From positions 124,001 through 188,000 of the forward strand of contig CACWYV010000003.1 in the NCBI GenBank assembly GCA_902765225.1: a DNA stretch of 64,000 bases, read 5' to 3'. Positions 1 through 8,346 of this stretch are shown here, piece after piece (positions within the stretch are counted from its first letter, which is position 1; the number at the start of each line of letters is the position of its first letter). Source of the stretch: Candidatus Avelusimicrobium intestinale. GTDB taxonomy: Bacteria; Elusimicrobiota; Elusimicrobia; Elusimicrobiales; Elusimicrobiaceae. The notes below the pieces were generated by a model, which had not been told where the DNA came from, did not search any database, and saw only the letters and a list, made by a program, of their open reading frames with translations. Made by a program: the position numbers and the translations under genes.

Positions 1-1
1 G

Positions 2-250
2 TTGCCGATTTGTGAATTTTACACGCCGTACCGTGTGTTTAACTCTCACGGATGTAATGGTTGTTGGGATGACATAAACTGTAACTTTGACCATTACGAT
101 TATTTCTGGTGTCCGAAGTTCAAAGATACCGACCGCCAATATGAGTGTACCCGTTTGATTACGGGCAAGCAAGTGATTGGCCACATTAGGCAACTGATGA
201 AAGATTATAAATTAACCGCGCCCAAAGACGCAAAAACACAGGAGAAATAA
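2..250 (+). CDS. Hypothetical cysteine-rich protein, 5' end probably cut off
   Basis: The frame is open from the window edge, so the true start may lie upstream; the only in-window start is a TTG at base 2 with no room for a ribosome site. The visible 82 residues are rich in Cys, Tyr and Trp in the first half (for example CNGCWDD) and basic and Lys-rich at the end. The spaced cysteines could bind metal or form disulfides. I do not recognise a family. The stop is two bases before the autotransporter start, so the two are probably co-transcribed. Confidence 0.45.
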   Translation: MPICEFYTPYRVFNSHGCNGCWDDINCNFDHYDYFWCPKFKDTDRQYECTRLITGKQVIGHIRQLMKDYKLTAPKDAKTQEK

Positions 251-251
251 C

Positions 252-2852
252 ATGTCAAAACCCCGTCAAGAAGAAAACATCTATTCCAGTGCATGTATTC
301 AGGCATTGGAGCAAGAATATTGTTCCAGCTGTAGCGCTGCCGTAGTATCCAGCCGAGGGCTGGGGGCACGGGTGGTGTCCCGCATTTATAACGGTGGGCG
401 GCAAGCGTTATATACGGCTACCGTGGGGGCCATGCTGATGAACAATATGGCTGCTCCTGCATGGGGAACCACCACTAATGTGGCGGCCGGGCACACCTCT
501 ACCGGACTTGTAGCCAATAGCGGCGATTTGATTAACGTATATGGTACAACCCGCAGTAGCATTATCAATAATAACGGAAGGGAGATCCTTTTCAACGCTG
601 GAGAAACCCGTAGTACCACCGTCAATTCCGGCGGAGATCAACTTGTGTCCGGCGGAACAGCTAGGGGTACAATCATCAAAAATGGCGGAACGCAACATGT
701 GGCTTCCGTAGGCGGAGCGAGAGCCATATCTGCCGTTATATCCGCTGGTGGTGTACAATTTGTGCGCGGAATCGCGGAGGATACAGAAATCCAGGGAGGG
801 ATACAGATAGTTTCAAACGGGGCAAGTGCGTACGACACCACCATATATCAAGGGGGGCAATCTGTGGAATCCGGTGGGCGAGCAGGCCGTACCACCATAT
901 CTTCCGGTGGGCAAACCATTGGTTCAGGCGGAGCAGCTGTTTGGACTAATATACAAAACGGGAGTCAAACTATTCTTTCGGGCGGACGTGCCACTGTGAC
1001 TTCCATTTATGCAGGCGGGAGACAATATATACAGGGGGGAGGAAGCGCTAATGATACCACCCTTTATGGGGGAACGCAAATTGTCTCTAACGGTGGGATT
1101 GTTACCAGTACTACTTTAAACGGTGGGGACTTAACAGTTTCTGTGGGTGGCAGTGCGGTTAGGGTAAGCCAAATTGTCGGAAATGTGAATGCAGATGTGG
1201 TTGGGGGACTTACAAGCAATACGTATATTTCCGGTACCAACCAATATGGTTCCTCTTTCACATTGGAAAGCGGCGTAGCCAGTAATTTTGTTTTAAATGA
1301 AAATGGCCGTCAAGTTGTTTCCTCCGGTGGAGTAGCCAATCATACGATTCTTAATGGTGGCACACAGCATATATTAGCCGGGGGCTCCGCTATAGGAATT
1401 ACCAATACGGCTGGAACCGTGACATTATCTTCCGGAGGGACGATAAGCAATTACAGCGGAAATGGAGATTTATATGTACGTGGCACCAATGTGTTAAGGG
1501 GGACTGCTAATTTGGGCAATGGTCAATTGGTTGTTGATAACAGCACTCCGGCGGATGTATCTGTACATCATTTGTCGGCGAATAATGCCGTCATTTCTAT
1601 GGGAGTCAACTTACAGGAGCAGACGGCCGATAAGTTGATAGTTACTAGCAGTTACAATGGAGATGCTCACCTGAAATTGAGAAATATGGCCCCTGTAGCT
1701 GGCGCAACTCCCGAAGACGGCATCAAATTAATTGACTTTAACGATAGTGCTACCGTAAACGGTACGTTTGACCTTGTAGGTGGGCAGTGGGATGAAGGTG
1801 GTTTCGTCTATCAATTAGCGCAAAACGAGGGTGATAACGATTACTACCTCAAGTCCACGGGACAGTTAACCGATACGTTTAAAACGATGCTCAATATCCC
1901 CATAATGAACGTGATCGTTGCTCAAACGGGTATGAACTCGTTGCAACGGCGGTTAGGTGATTTGCGTGGTATGAATAACACGCAAGCCAAACAAGGTATT
2001 TGGGTGCGCAGTTATTACAAGGATATGACTGTTAAAGACTTGGCCAAAACAGATATGAGTCTGTTTGGTGCCGAGGCCGGATATGATTGGCTATTTAATG
2101 CCGAGGAACCTACTAAATTGTATGCAGGGGTGTTGGTTGGTTTTGTATCGGCGGGTAGCATCAAGACGGAGAAAAATGATGGTATGTATGAAAAAGGGGA
2201 CGGTCAAGCCCCCACGGTAGGTGTATATGCTACACTTGTCAACGAAAACGGTTGGTTCGTGGACATTGCCGCGCGTAATTTTTGGACGAAGCTGGATATG
2301 AAGAACCATACCAGTGACGGTACGGAACTTGCCTATAAACCCGAACGCAATGTATTAGCGGCGAGTGTAGAAGTAGGTAAGAGTTTTGATACGGAATTAT
2401 CCCGCGGTAGTTTTATTCGTATAGAACCCAAAGTAGAAGTGAGCTATATGAATGCGGCCAGTGATGAAGCTAAAGTGTCCAATGGTAATAAACTCACATA
2501 TGATGCGGCTAATTATGTGGATGCCAAAGCGGGCGTTTTGTTCGCGTATGAGGCCGTGCGCAGCAACGGGTTGTTGATTGAACCGTTGTTGGAATTGGCG
2601 TATCGGTATAACTTTAGCGGGAAAGACCCCATTTCTTATGCCGGAGCGACTGCCGATAGTGATTTAAAAGGTGGTACGGCCGAGGTTAACGCCGGGTTAA
2701 ATATGCAACTGACCGATAATTTGTACTGGTATAGTTTGGGAAGTTATGAAGCCAGCGACAAAGTAAAAGGTTGGGGTGTACACGCCGGTATCCGCTATGC
2801 GTTTGGGGAGCCAGATATCAGGCCCTACAAAAAATCTGGTAAGCGAAAATAG
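252..2852 (+). CDS. AIDA-repeat autotransporter (type V secretion)
   Basis: Predicted self-secreting surface protein. Residues about 75-430 are degenerate repeats of roughly 20 residues with the pattern SGG..x(T/S)xI..GG typical of AIDA-type passengers, which fold as a beta-helix. A linker follows, and from about residue 580 (GIWVRSYYKDM) to the end is an autotransporter beta-barrel. The hydrophobic secretion segment is not at the extreme N terminus but near residues 51-71, after a 50-residue lead containing three cysteines, like an extended signal region. The barrel normally ends in an aromatic residue; here the last strand (GIRYAF) is followed by about 15 extra residues with a basic end. 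It may be an adhesin; the ligand is unknown. A strong terminator follows. Confidence 0.85.
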   Translation: MSKPRQEENIYSSACIQALEQEYCSSCSAAVVSSRGLGARVVSRIYNGGRQALYTATVGAMLMNNMAAPAWGTTTNVAAGHTSTGLVANSGDLINVYGTTRSSIINNNGREILFNAGETRSTTVNSGGDQLVSGGTARGTIIKNGGTQHVASVGGARAISAVISAGGVQFVRGIAEDTEIQGGIQIVSNGASAYDTTIYQGGQSVESGGRAGRTTISSGGQTIGSGGAAVWTNIQNGSQTILSGGRATVTSIYAGGRQYIQGGGSANDTTLYGGTQIVSNGGIVTSTTLNGGDLTVSVGGSAVRVSQIVGNVNADVVGGLTSNTYISGTNQYGSSFTLESGVASNFVLNENGRQVVSSGGVANHTILNGGTQHILAGGSAIGITNTAGTVTLSSGGTISNYSGNGDLYVRGTNVLRGTANLGNGQLVVDNSTPADVSVHHLSANNAVISMGVNLQEQTADKLIVTSSYNGDAHLKLRNMAPVAGATPEDGIKLIDFNDSATVNGTFDLVGGQWDEGGFVYQLAQNEGDNDYYLKSTGQLTDTFKTMLNIPIMNVIVAQTGMNSLQRRLGDLRGMNNTQAKQGIWVRSYYKDMTVKDLAKTDMSLFGAEAGYDWLFNAEEPTKLYAGVLVGFVSAGSIKTEKNDGMYEKGDGQAPTVGVYATLVNENGWFVDIAARNFWTKLDMKNHTSDGTELAYKPERNVLAASVEVGKSFDTELSRGSFIRIEPKVEVSYMNAASDEAKVSNGNKLTYDAANYVDAKAGVLFAYEAVRSNGLLIEPLLELAYRYNFSGKDPISYAGATADSDLKGGTAEVNAGLNMQLTDNLYWYSLGSYEASDKVKGWGVHAGIRYAFGEPDIRPYKKSGKRK

Positions 2853-2865
2853 TATCTGAGCGTAT

Positions 2866-2897
2866 AAAAATCCCCGTCTATGCGACGGGGATTTTTT
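2866..2897 (+). terminator. Rho-independent terminator after the autotransporter
   Basis: Perfect 9-bp stem (2870-2878 with 2884-2892), loop TATGC, then a T run. It lies 13 bases past the autotransporter stop. Confidence 0.9.
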
Positions 2898-2960
2898 AAA
2901 CATGGGGCAGAAATTTTTGATGGGTCGTCGGTTCTTAGAACGCCGGGTGGCAATGCGCAA

Positions 2961-3118
2961 TTCCCTGTTTAACAGGCAATTAACAGGCAAAAACAGGCAT
3001 TTGAAAAGTTTACCCGTTGGATTCTAAAGCATTGTTGGGATTGCATCCCTCTTCAGAGAAGTATCCGCCAAAAACACTCCCAATTCCCTACTCAGAGTAA
3101 CAGGGAAGATGCAGGGAA
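2961..3118. repeat. Clustered short repeats AACAGGCA / CAGGGAA
   Basis: AACAGGCA occurs three times close together (2971-2978, 2982-2989, 2992-2999). CAGGGAA occurs at 3101-3107 and 3112-3118, with an inverted copy (TTCCCTG) at 2961-2967. The 370-base gap 2853-3222 otherwise holds only the terminator and an inverted repeat close to the next gene. The cluster sits where core-like sequence gives way to the A+T-rich island, so it may be recombinase binding sites or an element end. That role is inference. Confidence 0.4.
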
Positions 3119-3159
3119 AATTGTTATGAATAAATAGTCCCAAACAACATTAATGTGAT

Positions 3160-3211
3160 ATTAGTGAATATACGATGAATTATAACTATTTTATATGATA
3201 AAATCACTAAT
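3160..3211 (+). promoter_or_regulatory. Inverted repeat bracketing the presumed promoter of the HerA-like gene
   Basis: ATTAGTGA (3160-3167) is perfectly inverted as TCACTAAT (3204-3211). Between them lies a possible -10 (TATGAT, 3194-3199); I see no good -35. The position just upstream of the start at 3223 suggests an operator. Confidence 0.35.
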
Positions 3212-3222
3212 GAGAGGGGATT

Positions 3223-5283
3223 ATGAAAAAAATAATTTTTTTAGCAAAGAGCAAAATTGGAGTTTTTTTAATTTTTTTAATTGTGTATATACTTGTAAAT
3301 TGGTTTTTCGGTACACAAATAATTCCTAGCGCGGAAAACTCAGGGTTATGGTTTTATTCTGGGTTATTCATGCTATATTTTTCTATTCTGTTTATTGAAC
3401 CGTATTATACATCGCCTAAAAATGTTATTTCTAATGTTATTCCAATTTTATTATTGTTATTGCCAATAAAAAAATCTTTTGGGTATCCTTCAGTATGGTG
3501 GTTCTTCTTAATTTTTTGTGGTATTCTTTTGCTTATTTCTCTTTTGGCTATGTATTGTGAAAACCCAACAAAAAGTCCAAATGTTTGGCAAAACAGACTA
3601 TCTGTTCAATTAGTTAAAGTTGTAAATATTTTTGGTCGAGCAAGAGTTGTATATTCTCTATGTTTTTTGGTATTTTTGTGTCTATTTGGTACTTTGTCGA
3701 TTCAGCAACAGTTGGCAATGTTTGTGCTTTGGTTTGTCGTAATTTCGCTAGATCCATCGAAGTTACATAATCAACTGTTTCCTCAAGAATCACAAAAACA
3801 AGAGCAACAGATAGGGACTATTTTCGGTGTTCAATCCAGAAAAGTATTTCTGGTTAAGTTATTTGAGGATAGAAAAGCGATCAAAAAGTTTGATGTTGTA
3901 CAGTTTAAGTATAAAATGGCAGAGCAACCAGAGCGAACATTTATCGGGATAGTATTTGATACTTATCTGTTGAATCAAGAAAAATGGGCTAAAATTCTTG
4001 CGTTAAAACAAAAAAATATTGAGACCAATACTTTGATTGATAATGTGGTATATTTGTCAACAGAGTCAACGGCAGATTTGAATCTAGAGAATTTTGTTGG
4101 GATAGTAGATTCCGGGTCCGATATAGGAAAGTTGAAATTTGAGTATTCAAAGAAAAATGATGACTTACAAGAAGGTGATTTATTATTTATAGAGATTGGT
4201 AAACGGAAAATATATTATCAGGTATTAAATGGTTTGGTTACAATTGAATCTTTGGAAGCTCGCAATGAAATTGGATATATTGAGGGAGAGGCTATACAAG
4301 TGGGAGAATGGAATCCATCTGCTCTTTCTTTTCAAAAATATGGATGGGTTCCTCCTGTTAATACGCCTGTATTTCGTACTTCTCCACATAAAAATAGTCA
4401 AACATTTGAGTATCCAGAACTACAGCTTGGGAATATTCCTGGAACCAATTTTCCAGCTGTGATTAATATTAAAGACATGATCTCTCATCATATTGCTATA
4501 TTGGGTGTGACGGGATCTGGCAAAACCTTTATTTCTCATAAATTAATTAAAGAAACGATAAAGGAAAATAAAGTGATATGCATTGATTTCACGGGAGAGT
4601 ATTTCTCAAAATTAAAGGACCTTAATCCTTTGGCGATTATTCAAAATCCTGCGGGTCTAAAAAATAAGGAAAAAGAATTTCGTGCCAAAATGAATAAAGA
4701 GGAACAGAATAAATTTAAAGAGAATATATCGAAACTTTTACGAGAATATGTAAATAAATTTATGCTCGATTCGAATCCGTTGGGTATATTAGAATTACCC
4801 GACTTGTCGAATACTAGTTTTTTATTAGAATTTACGCAATTATTTATTGATATGGTTTTTTCGTATGCTAAAGAGCAATATCAAAATAATAAACCATTTA
4901 AACCTATTTTAATTGTTTTTGAAGAGGCTCATACTCTAATTCCAGAAACCACATCATTGGGGGATTTGGGGGACTATGGCGTGAATAAGGCATTAGTAAA
5001 TAAAATCGGACAAATTGCTTTACAAGGACGAAAATATGGAGTTGGATTTATGATTATTGCCCAACGTACGGCAAATGTATCTAAAACAGTATTAACGCAA
5101 TGTAATACGGTTATATGTTTTCAGGCATTTGATGAAACAAGTTTTGCTTTTTTGGGAAATTATTTAGGTAAAGATTTAGCTCATACATTGCCACACTTGA
5201 AACAATACCATGCAGTATTAGCTGGTAAAGCCATGAAGTCAGCAGTCCCGATGATTGTGGACCTAACCCAGAATGATAACTAA
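3223..5283 (+). CDS. Membrane-anchored HerA/FtsK-like ATPase (DUF87-type)
   Basis: The first about 190 residues contain several hydrophobic segments (near 12-30, 42-58, 66-83, 90-108, 140-180), so the protein is probably an inner-membrane protein with a cytosolic motor. A middle region (about 190-400) may be a HerA-barrel-like domain. The ATPase follows: Walker A GVTGSGKT at 428-435, Walker B ILIVFEEAH at 562-570 and an arginine-rich stretch (QGRKYGVGFMIIAQR), all typical of HerA hexameric DNA translocases. HerA proteins usually pair with NurA or another nuclease, or with SIR2-type effectors in phage defence; none is adjacent here. RBS AGAGG lies 6 bases upstream. The gene is markedly A+T-rich, which suggests horizontal transfer. 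Family assignment is firm; a defence role is inference. Confidence 0.75.
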   Translation: MKKIIFLAKSKIGVFLIFLIVYILVNWFFGTQIIPSAENSGLWFYSGLFMLYFSILFIEPYYTSPKNVISNVIPILLLLLPIKKSFGYPSVWWFFLIFCGILLLISLLAMYCENPTKSPNVWQNRLSVQLVKVVNIFGRARVVYSLCFLVFLCLFGTLSIQQQLAMFVLWFVVISLDPSKLHNQLFPQESQKQEQQIGTIFGVQSRKVFLVKLFEDRKAIKKFDVVQFKYKMAEQPERTFIGIVFDTYLLNQEKWAKILALKQKNIETNTLIDNVVYLSTESTADLNLENFVGIVDSGSDIGKLKFEYSKKNDDLQEGDLLFIEIGKRKIYYQVLNGLVTIESLEARNEIGYIEGEAIQVGEWNPSALSFQKYGWVPPVNTPVFRTSPHKNSQTFEYPELQLGNIPGTNFPAVINIKDMISHHIAILGVTGSGKTFISHKLIKETIKENKVICIDFTGEYFSKLKDLNPLAIIQNPAGLKNKEKEFRAKMNKEEQNKFKENISKLLREYVNKFMLDSNPLGILELPDLSNTSFLLEFTQLFIDMVFSYAKEQYQNNKPFKPILIVFEEAHTLIPETTSLGDLGDYGVNKALVNKIGQIALQGRKYGVGFMIIAQRTANVSKTVLTQCNTVICFQAFDETSFAFLGNYLGKDLAHTLPHLKQYHAVLAGKAMKSAVPMIVDLTQNDN

Positions 5284-5313
5284 AATTTTAATTTACCACA
5301 TTGTTCTTTTTAT

Positions 5314-5381
5314 TTATCGGCAAAATATAGTTATTTATTTGTAATATATTGCTTGATTTTTTGCCGATAATTCATTATACT
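5314..5381 (+). promoter_or_regulatory. Fic-1 promoter with overlapping inverted-repeat operator
   Basis: -35 TTGATT (5353-5358), 17-bp spacer, -10 TATACT (5376-5381). A perfect 12-bp inverted repeat, TTATCGGCAAAA (5314-5325) and TTTTGCCGATAA (5359-5370), spans 57 bp. Its right arm lies entirely inside the spacer, an ideal position for repression. The same arrangement precedes the second Fic gene. Confidence 0.8.
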
Positions 5382-5400
5382 ACTAGTATAGGGAGAATTT

Positions 5401-6291
5401 ATGAAATATATATCTGTGGCGGAGGCGGCGAAAAAGTGGAAGATTTCGGAGCGGAGCGTGCGCAACTATTGCGCGCAGGGCCGTATCGCGGATGCTGTAC
5501 TGACGGGCAAGACATGGAACATTCCGGCAGATGCCTCTAAACCTACCCGCAAGCCAAAACAGAGTAAAAAGCCTCGTACTCTGTTGGATATCTTGCAGGA
5601 AGAGCAATCTTCCAAGCAACACGGCGGCATTTACCACAAAATACAGATAGATTTAACCTATAACTCCAACCACATAGAGGGCAGCCAACTCACGCACGAT
5701 CAGACTCGTTATATTTTTGAAACAAACACGATTGGCATGGAAGATAAAAGCGCCAAAGTGGATGATATCGTGGAAACCGCTAACCATTTCAAATGTATTG
5801 ATAGAATCATTGAAAATGCGAATTATAAAGTTAGCGAGCGGTTTATCAAAGAATTGCATTCTCTTCTTAAAAACGGTACCTCGGACAGCCGCAAGGCCTG
5901 GTTCGCGGTAGGGGATTATAAGCGGCAGTCCAATGAAGTTGGGGGACACGCCACCGCTAGTCCGGAACAGGTTGCGGCTAAAATGAAAACCCTGCTGGCC
6001 AAATACAATCGCAAAGCTAGACACACCTTCGAAGAACTGCTAGATTTTCATTATCAGTTTGAAGCCATCCATCCGTTTCAAGATGGAAACGGACGTATTG
6101 GGCGGCTGATACTCTTTAAGGAATGTCTGCGTAATAATATCGTTCCGTTTATCATTACGGACAAGATAAAGATGTTTTATTACAAAGGGCTTAATGAGTG
6201 GCCGAAAAATCACGAACGCTTAACCGATACTTGTTTGGCAGCCCAAGACCAAATGAAAGCTGTATTGGATTATTTCAAGATTTCTTACTGA
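5401..6291 (+). CDS. HTH-Fic protein (copy 1), predicted AMP-transferase with DNA-binding domain
   Basis: Residues about 4-45 (VAEAAKKWKISERSVRNY) form a MerR/excisionase-like helix-turn-helix. The catalytic Fic motif HPFQDGNGRIGR is complete at 224-235, so it should transfer AMP, or another nucleotide phosphate, to a target protein. SNHIEG at 89-94 fits the inhibitory motif (S/T)xxxE(G/N) of class II Fic proteins, which blocks the active site until relieved. RBS GGGAGA is well placed. The WYL regulator starts 15 bases downstream. By hand count the protein differs from the copy at 19263 at about 34 of 296 positions with no indels. The HTH suggests that it represses its own promoter. The target is unknown. 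Confidence 0.9.
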   Translation: MKYISVAEAAKKWKISERSVRNYCAQGRIADAVLTGKTWNIPADASKPTRKPKQSKKPRTLLDILQEEQSSKQHGGIYHKIQIDLTYNSNHIEGSQLTHDQTRYIFETNTIGMEDKSAKVDDIVETANHFKCIDRIIENANYKVSERFIKELHSLLKNGTSDSRKAWFAVGDYKRQSNEVGGHATASPEQVAAKMKTLLAKYNRKARHTFEELLDFHYQFEAIHPFQDGNGRIGRLILFKECLRNNIVPFIITDKIKMFYYKGLNEWPKNHERLTDTCLAAQDQMKAVLDYFKISY

Positions 6292-6306
6292 TTCTAGGAT
6301 AAATTT

Positions 6307-7233
6307 ATGCAATCTAAAAACATTAAAAAATTAAATCGGTTGTTGTATCTCTTAAACCAGTTGGACGGTGGAGAGGTGCGAGTTCTGCGCGAATCCGAAG
6401 AAATGGATGTTACTGAGCGCACGATTCAGCGCGATTTAAAAGATATTGAAATGGGTGGCTTTCCCGTCTACAAAGCCGCACCAGGGGTATATAAGTTTAT
6501 TGAGGGATTTTCGCTTAAGAAAATGGATTTAACCGATAAAGAAGCCTCTTTGCTGCTTATGATGCAAGAATTGATCGCGCCGTTCGGAAAGCGATTTCAG
6601 GAGCCGTTTGAGCGGTTGCGTCAAAAGGTGTTGCGCGTGCCGGACGAATCACCGTTTTATATCAAAATGCCGAAGGGAAGCCAATACAAAGAAACAAAAA
6701 TCACGCGTGTGCTGGAAAAAGGTATTTTAGAGCACACGGAAGTGCGTATGTCGCTGGTGGCTGATACCTCGCGCAAACTAACTTACGAATTAAAGCCGCT
6801 TAAAATTATGAATTATGACGGTTTTTGGTATCTGCTGGGTATCAATGCTTATAAACAGGTGCGAAAATTCCGCCTAGACCGCATTTTGGACGCTATCAAT
6901 ACCGATAAACCGTTCAAGATCACTAAAAATATCCAAAAAATGCTGTCGGAAAGCCATAATATTTGGTTTGGGGAAAAACGGGATAAAATTGTGTCGTTTA
7001 TTGTACCTGCTCAATTTGCACCGTATTTTAAGCAGAAAGATTATTTCCCTATGCAAAAAATCCGCAAAACGCAGAAAAACGGGGATATTTTGGTGGAAAC
7101 AAGAGTGTCTAACTACCGTGAAATTATCCCAACGGTGCTGAGTTGGCTGGAACATATCACGCTAGTCAGCCCGGCTGATTTTAAGCAACTGATTTGCCAA
7201 ATTATACGTCAAGCCGATAAACGGATGAAATAA
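6307..7233 (+). CDS. WYL-domain transcriptional regulator (YafY-like)
   Basis: An N-terminal winged HTH of the DeoR/HTH_11 type (about residues 8-55, VTERTIQRDLKDIEMGGFPV) is followed by a WYL domain around residues 130-235 (DGFWYLLGINAYKQVRKFRLDR) and a C-terminal WCX-like domain. WYL regulators sense ligands, often nucleic acids, and commonly control phage-defence islands such as CRISPR-Cas, BREX and CBASS. It is 15 bases behind Fic-1 and should be co-transcribed. A bidirectional terminator overlaps the stop codon. The second Fic gene lacks this partner. Family is confident; regulation of the island is inference. Confidence 0.88.
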   Translation: MQSKNIKKLNRLLYLLNQLDGGEVRVLRESEEMDVTERTIQRDLKDIEMGGFPVYKAAPGVYKFIEGFSLKKMDLTDKEASLLLMMQELIAPFGKRFQEPFERLRQKVLRVPDESPFYIKMPKGSQYKETKITRVLEKGILEHTEVRMSLVADTSRKLTYELKPLKIMNYDGFWYLLGINAYKQVRKFRLDRILDAINTDKPFKITKNIQKMLSESHNIWFGEKRDKIVSFIVPAQFAPYFKQKDYFPMQKIRKTQKNGDILVETRVSNYREIIPTVLSWLEHITLVSPADFKQLICQIIRQADKRMK

Positions 7234-7259
7234 AAAGCGGGGCAAATACCCCGCTTTTT
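7232..7259. terminator. Bidirectional terminator between WYL and nuclease-like genes
   Basis: Perfect 11-bp stem (7232-7242 with 7249-7259), A run on the left and T run on the right, between converging genes whose stops are only 28 bases apart. Confidence 0.9.
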
Positions 7260-7261
7260 GA

Positions 7262-7771
7262 TTATTTTAGTAGCAATTCCCACTTATCTTTATATTCTTC
7301 CAGCCAGTTAGAAGATATATCTGGTGACTCTTTGTATGACGGTTTAATGCGTCGCATGGTTGTATCTTGATGCGGTTGTCCCTTTTGCCCTGGCGTATTG
7401 AGCCAATCTTGGTGGGTTTTTTTGAGAATTTGCGCTACTTTTTCAGCAGGCATGATGTATGTTTTTGGCTGACACTCATCGGTCCATTTTTCAGGTAAAG
7501 TTACAAAAACATAAAACAAATCTTTGTCGCAGATTTCCTCATGTTTTTTGCTCATCATCCAACCATTATCAGCCGATTTCCCTTCAGTGCGAGTTTTTAC
7601 CTGAATGCGGATAGGGCACTCGTAGGAAGGGTGAATTGCCAGAATGTCTATGTCTTTTGTGTTCTCCGGTGCTAATCCCGCGGGAATTGCCAATTCTTTG
7701 GCAATGCGCGCGAGGACGTAATGCTCTCCCGCAGACCGGATAAATGCTTTATCATTTTCTTGCTTGCTCAT
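7262..7771 (-). CDS. PD-(D/E)XK-like small protein, second gene of a pair
   Basis: 169 residues with the layout of a PD-(D/E)XK nuclease core: an N-terminal helix with E16 (GEHYV), D42 on a strand (DIDILAI) and Q57-V-K59 on the next strand (IRIQVKT). The Q variant of the E-x-K motif is common in this superfamily. The C-terminal third is charged and unlike anything I recognise. It begins 9 bases after the stop of another protein with the same core layout, so the two are one transcription unit. DNA cleavage is inferred from three short motifs only; a non-catalytic member is possible. Confidence 0.55.
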   Translation of the reverse strand: MSKQENDKAFIRSAGEHYVLARIAKELAIPAGLAPENTKDIDILAIHPSYECPIRIQVKTRTEGKSADNGWMMSKKHEEICDKDLFYVFVTLPEKWTDECQPKTYIMPAEKVAQILKKTHQDWLNTPGQKGQPHQDTTMRRIKPSYKESPDISSNWLEEYKDKWELLLK

Positions 7772-7780
7772 AACCTCTCC

Positions 7781-8245
7781 TTACTTGAATTTTTTACTAA
7801 ATTCTTCTTGTTTAATTTCGTATTTTTGATATTTGGGGCGTGGTTTTCCGCCGGGGGAAAGTAAAACAAGGGATGTTTTATCTATATTCTTACCGCTTTT
7901 ATGCCGCGAACATTCTTTCAAATATTCTTTTGCTGACAAACACCACATCGTGTTAAGTTGTTCAACGATAAAAATATAGTAATAATTAGGGCGATCTACA
8001 GGATTTTTGACTTGAAATCTCCCACTACCCATTGTGCAAAATCCCGGCTCATTTTCTTTTAATTTGCGGGCTTTGACTTGTAATTCAATAAAACGCCCTG
8101 ACGAGGTTTTAGCCACAAAATCTGTTCCATTGTCATCAACGGCTGGTATGAAACACTCAAAACCTTCCGCCATAAATCGGCTGATAATTAGTAACTCCAT
8201 TCGTCGTGCATAACAAGCACTTGATTCTATCCAGGGTGGTATCAT
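7781..8245 (-). CDS. PD-(D/E)XK-like small protein, first gene of a pair
   Basis: 154 residues. E17 in an early helix, D42 in NGTDFVA, and Q56-V-K58 in FIELQVKAR give the PD-(D/E)XK spacing, nearly identical to that of its downstream neighbour, so an ancient duplication or a paired heterodimer is plausible. AAGGAGGAAT is a strong ribosome site for the ATG at 8245. A modest promoter (TTGATG, 17 bp, CTAAAT on the minus strand, 8294-8266) lies just upstream, and a structured RNA candidate lies beyond it. Possible roles are a restriction subunit or a defence effector; function is not established. Confidence 0.55.
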   Translation of the reverse strand: MIPPWIESSACYARRMELLIISRFMAEGFECFIPAVDDNGTDFVAKTSSGRFIELQVKARKLKENEPGFCTMGSGRFQVKNPVDRPNYYYIFIVEQLNTMWCLSAKEYLKECSRHKSGKNIDKTSLVLLSPGGKPRPKYQKYEIKQEEFSKKFK

Positions 8246-8265
8246 GTAAATTCCTCCTTGTGTGT

Positions 8266-8294
8266 ATTTAGCCTTACTTTGGCCTAAACATCAA
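8266..8294 (-). promoter_or_regulatory. Possible promoter of the paired nuclease-like genes
   Basis: Minus strand TTGATG (8294-8289), 17-bp spacer, CTAAAT (8271-8266), about 20 bases before the start codon. The quasi-palindrome CGACAAACGTTCGTCG (one mismatched pair, about 8317-8332) lies just upstream and could be an operator. Confidence 0.35.
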
Positions 8295-8346
8295 GTAAAT
8301 TGTAGGACATAGTTCCGACAAACGTTCGTCGCTTTTTACTATTAGA

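Noticed and set aside
2961-3118. CRISPR array in the repeat cluster
   Set aside because: Repeats are only 7-8 bp, spacing is irregular and some are inverted; no cas gene is present.
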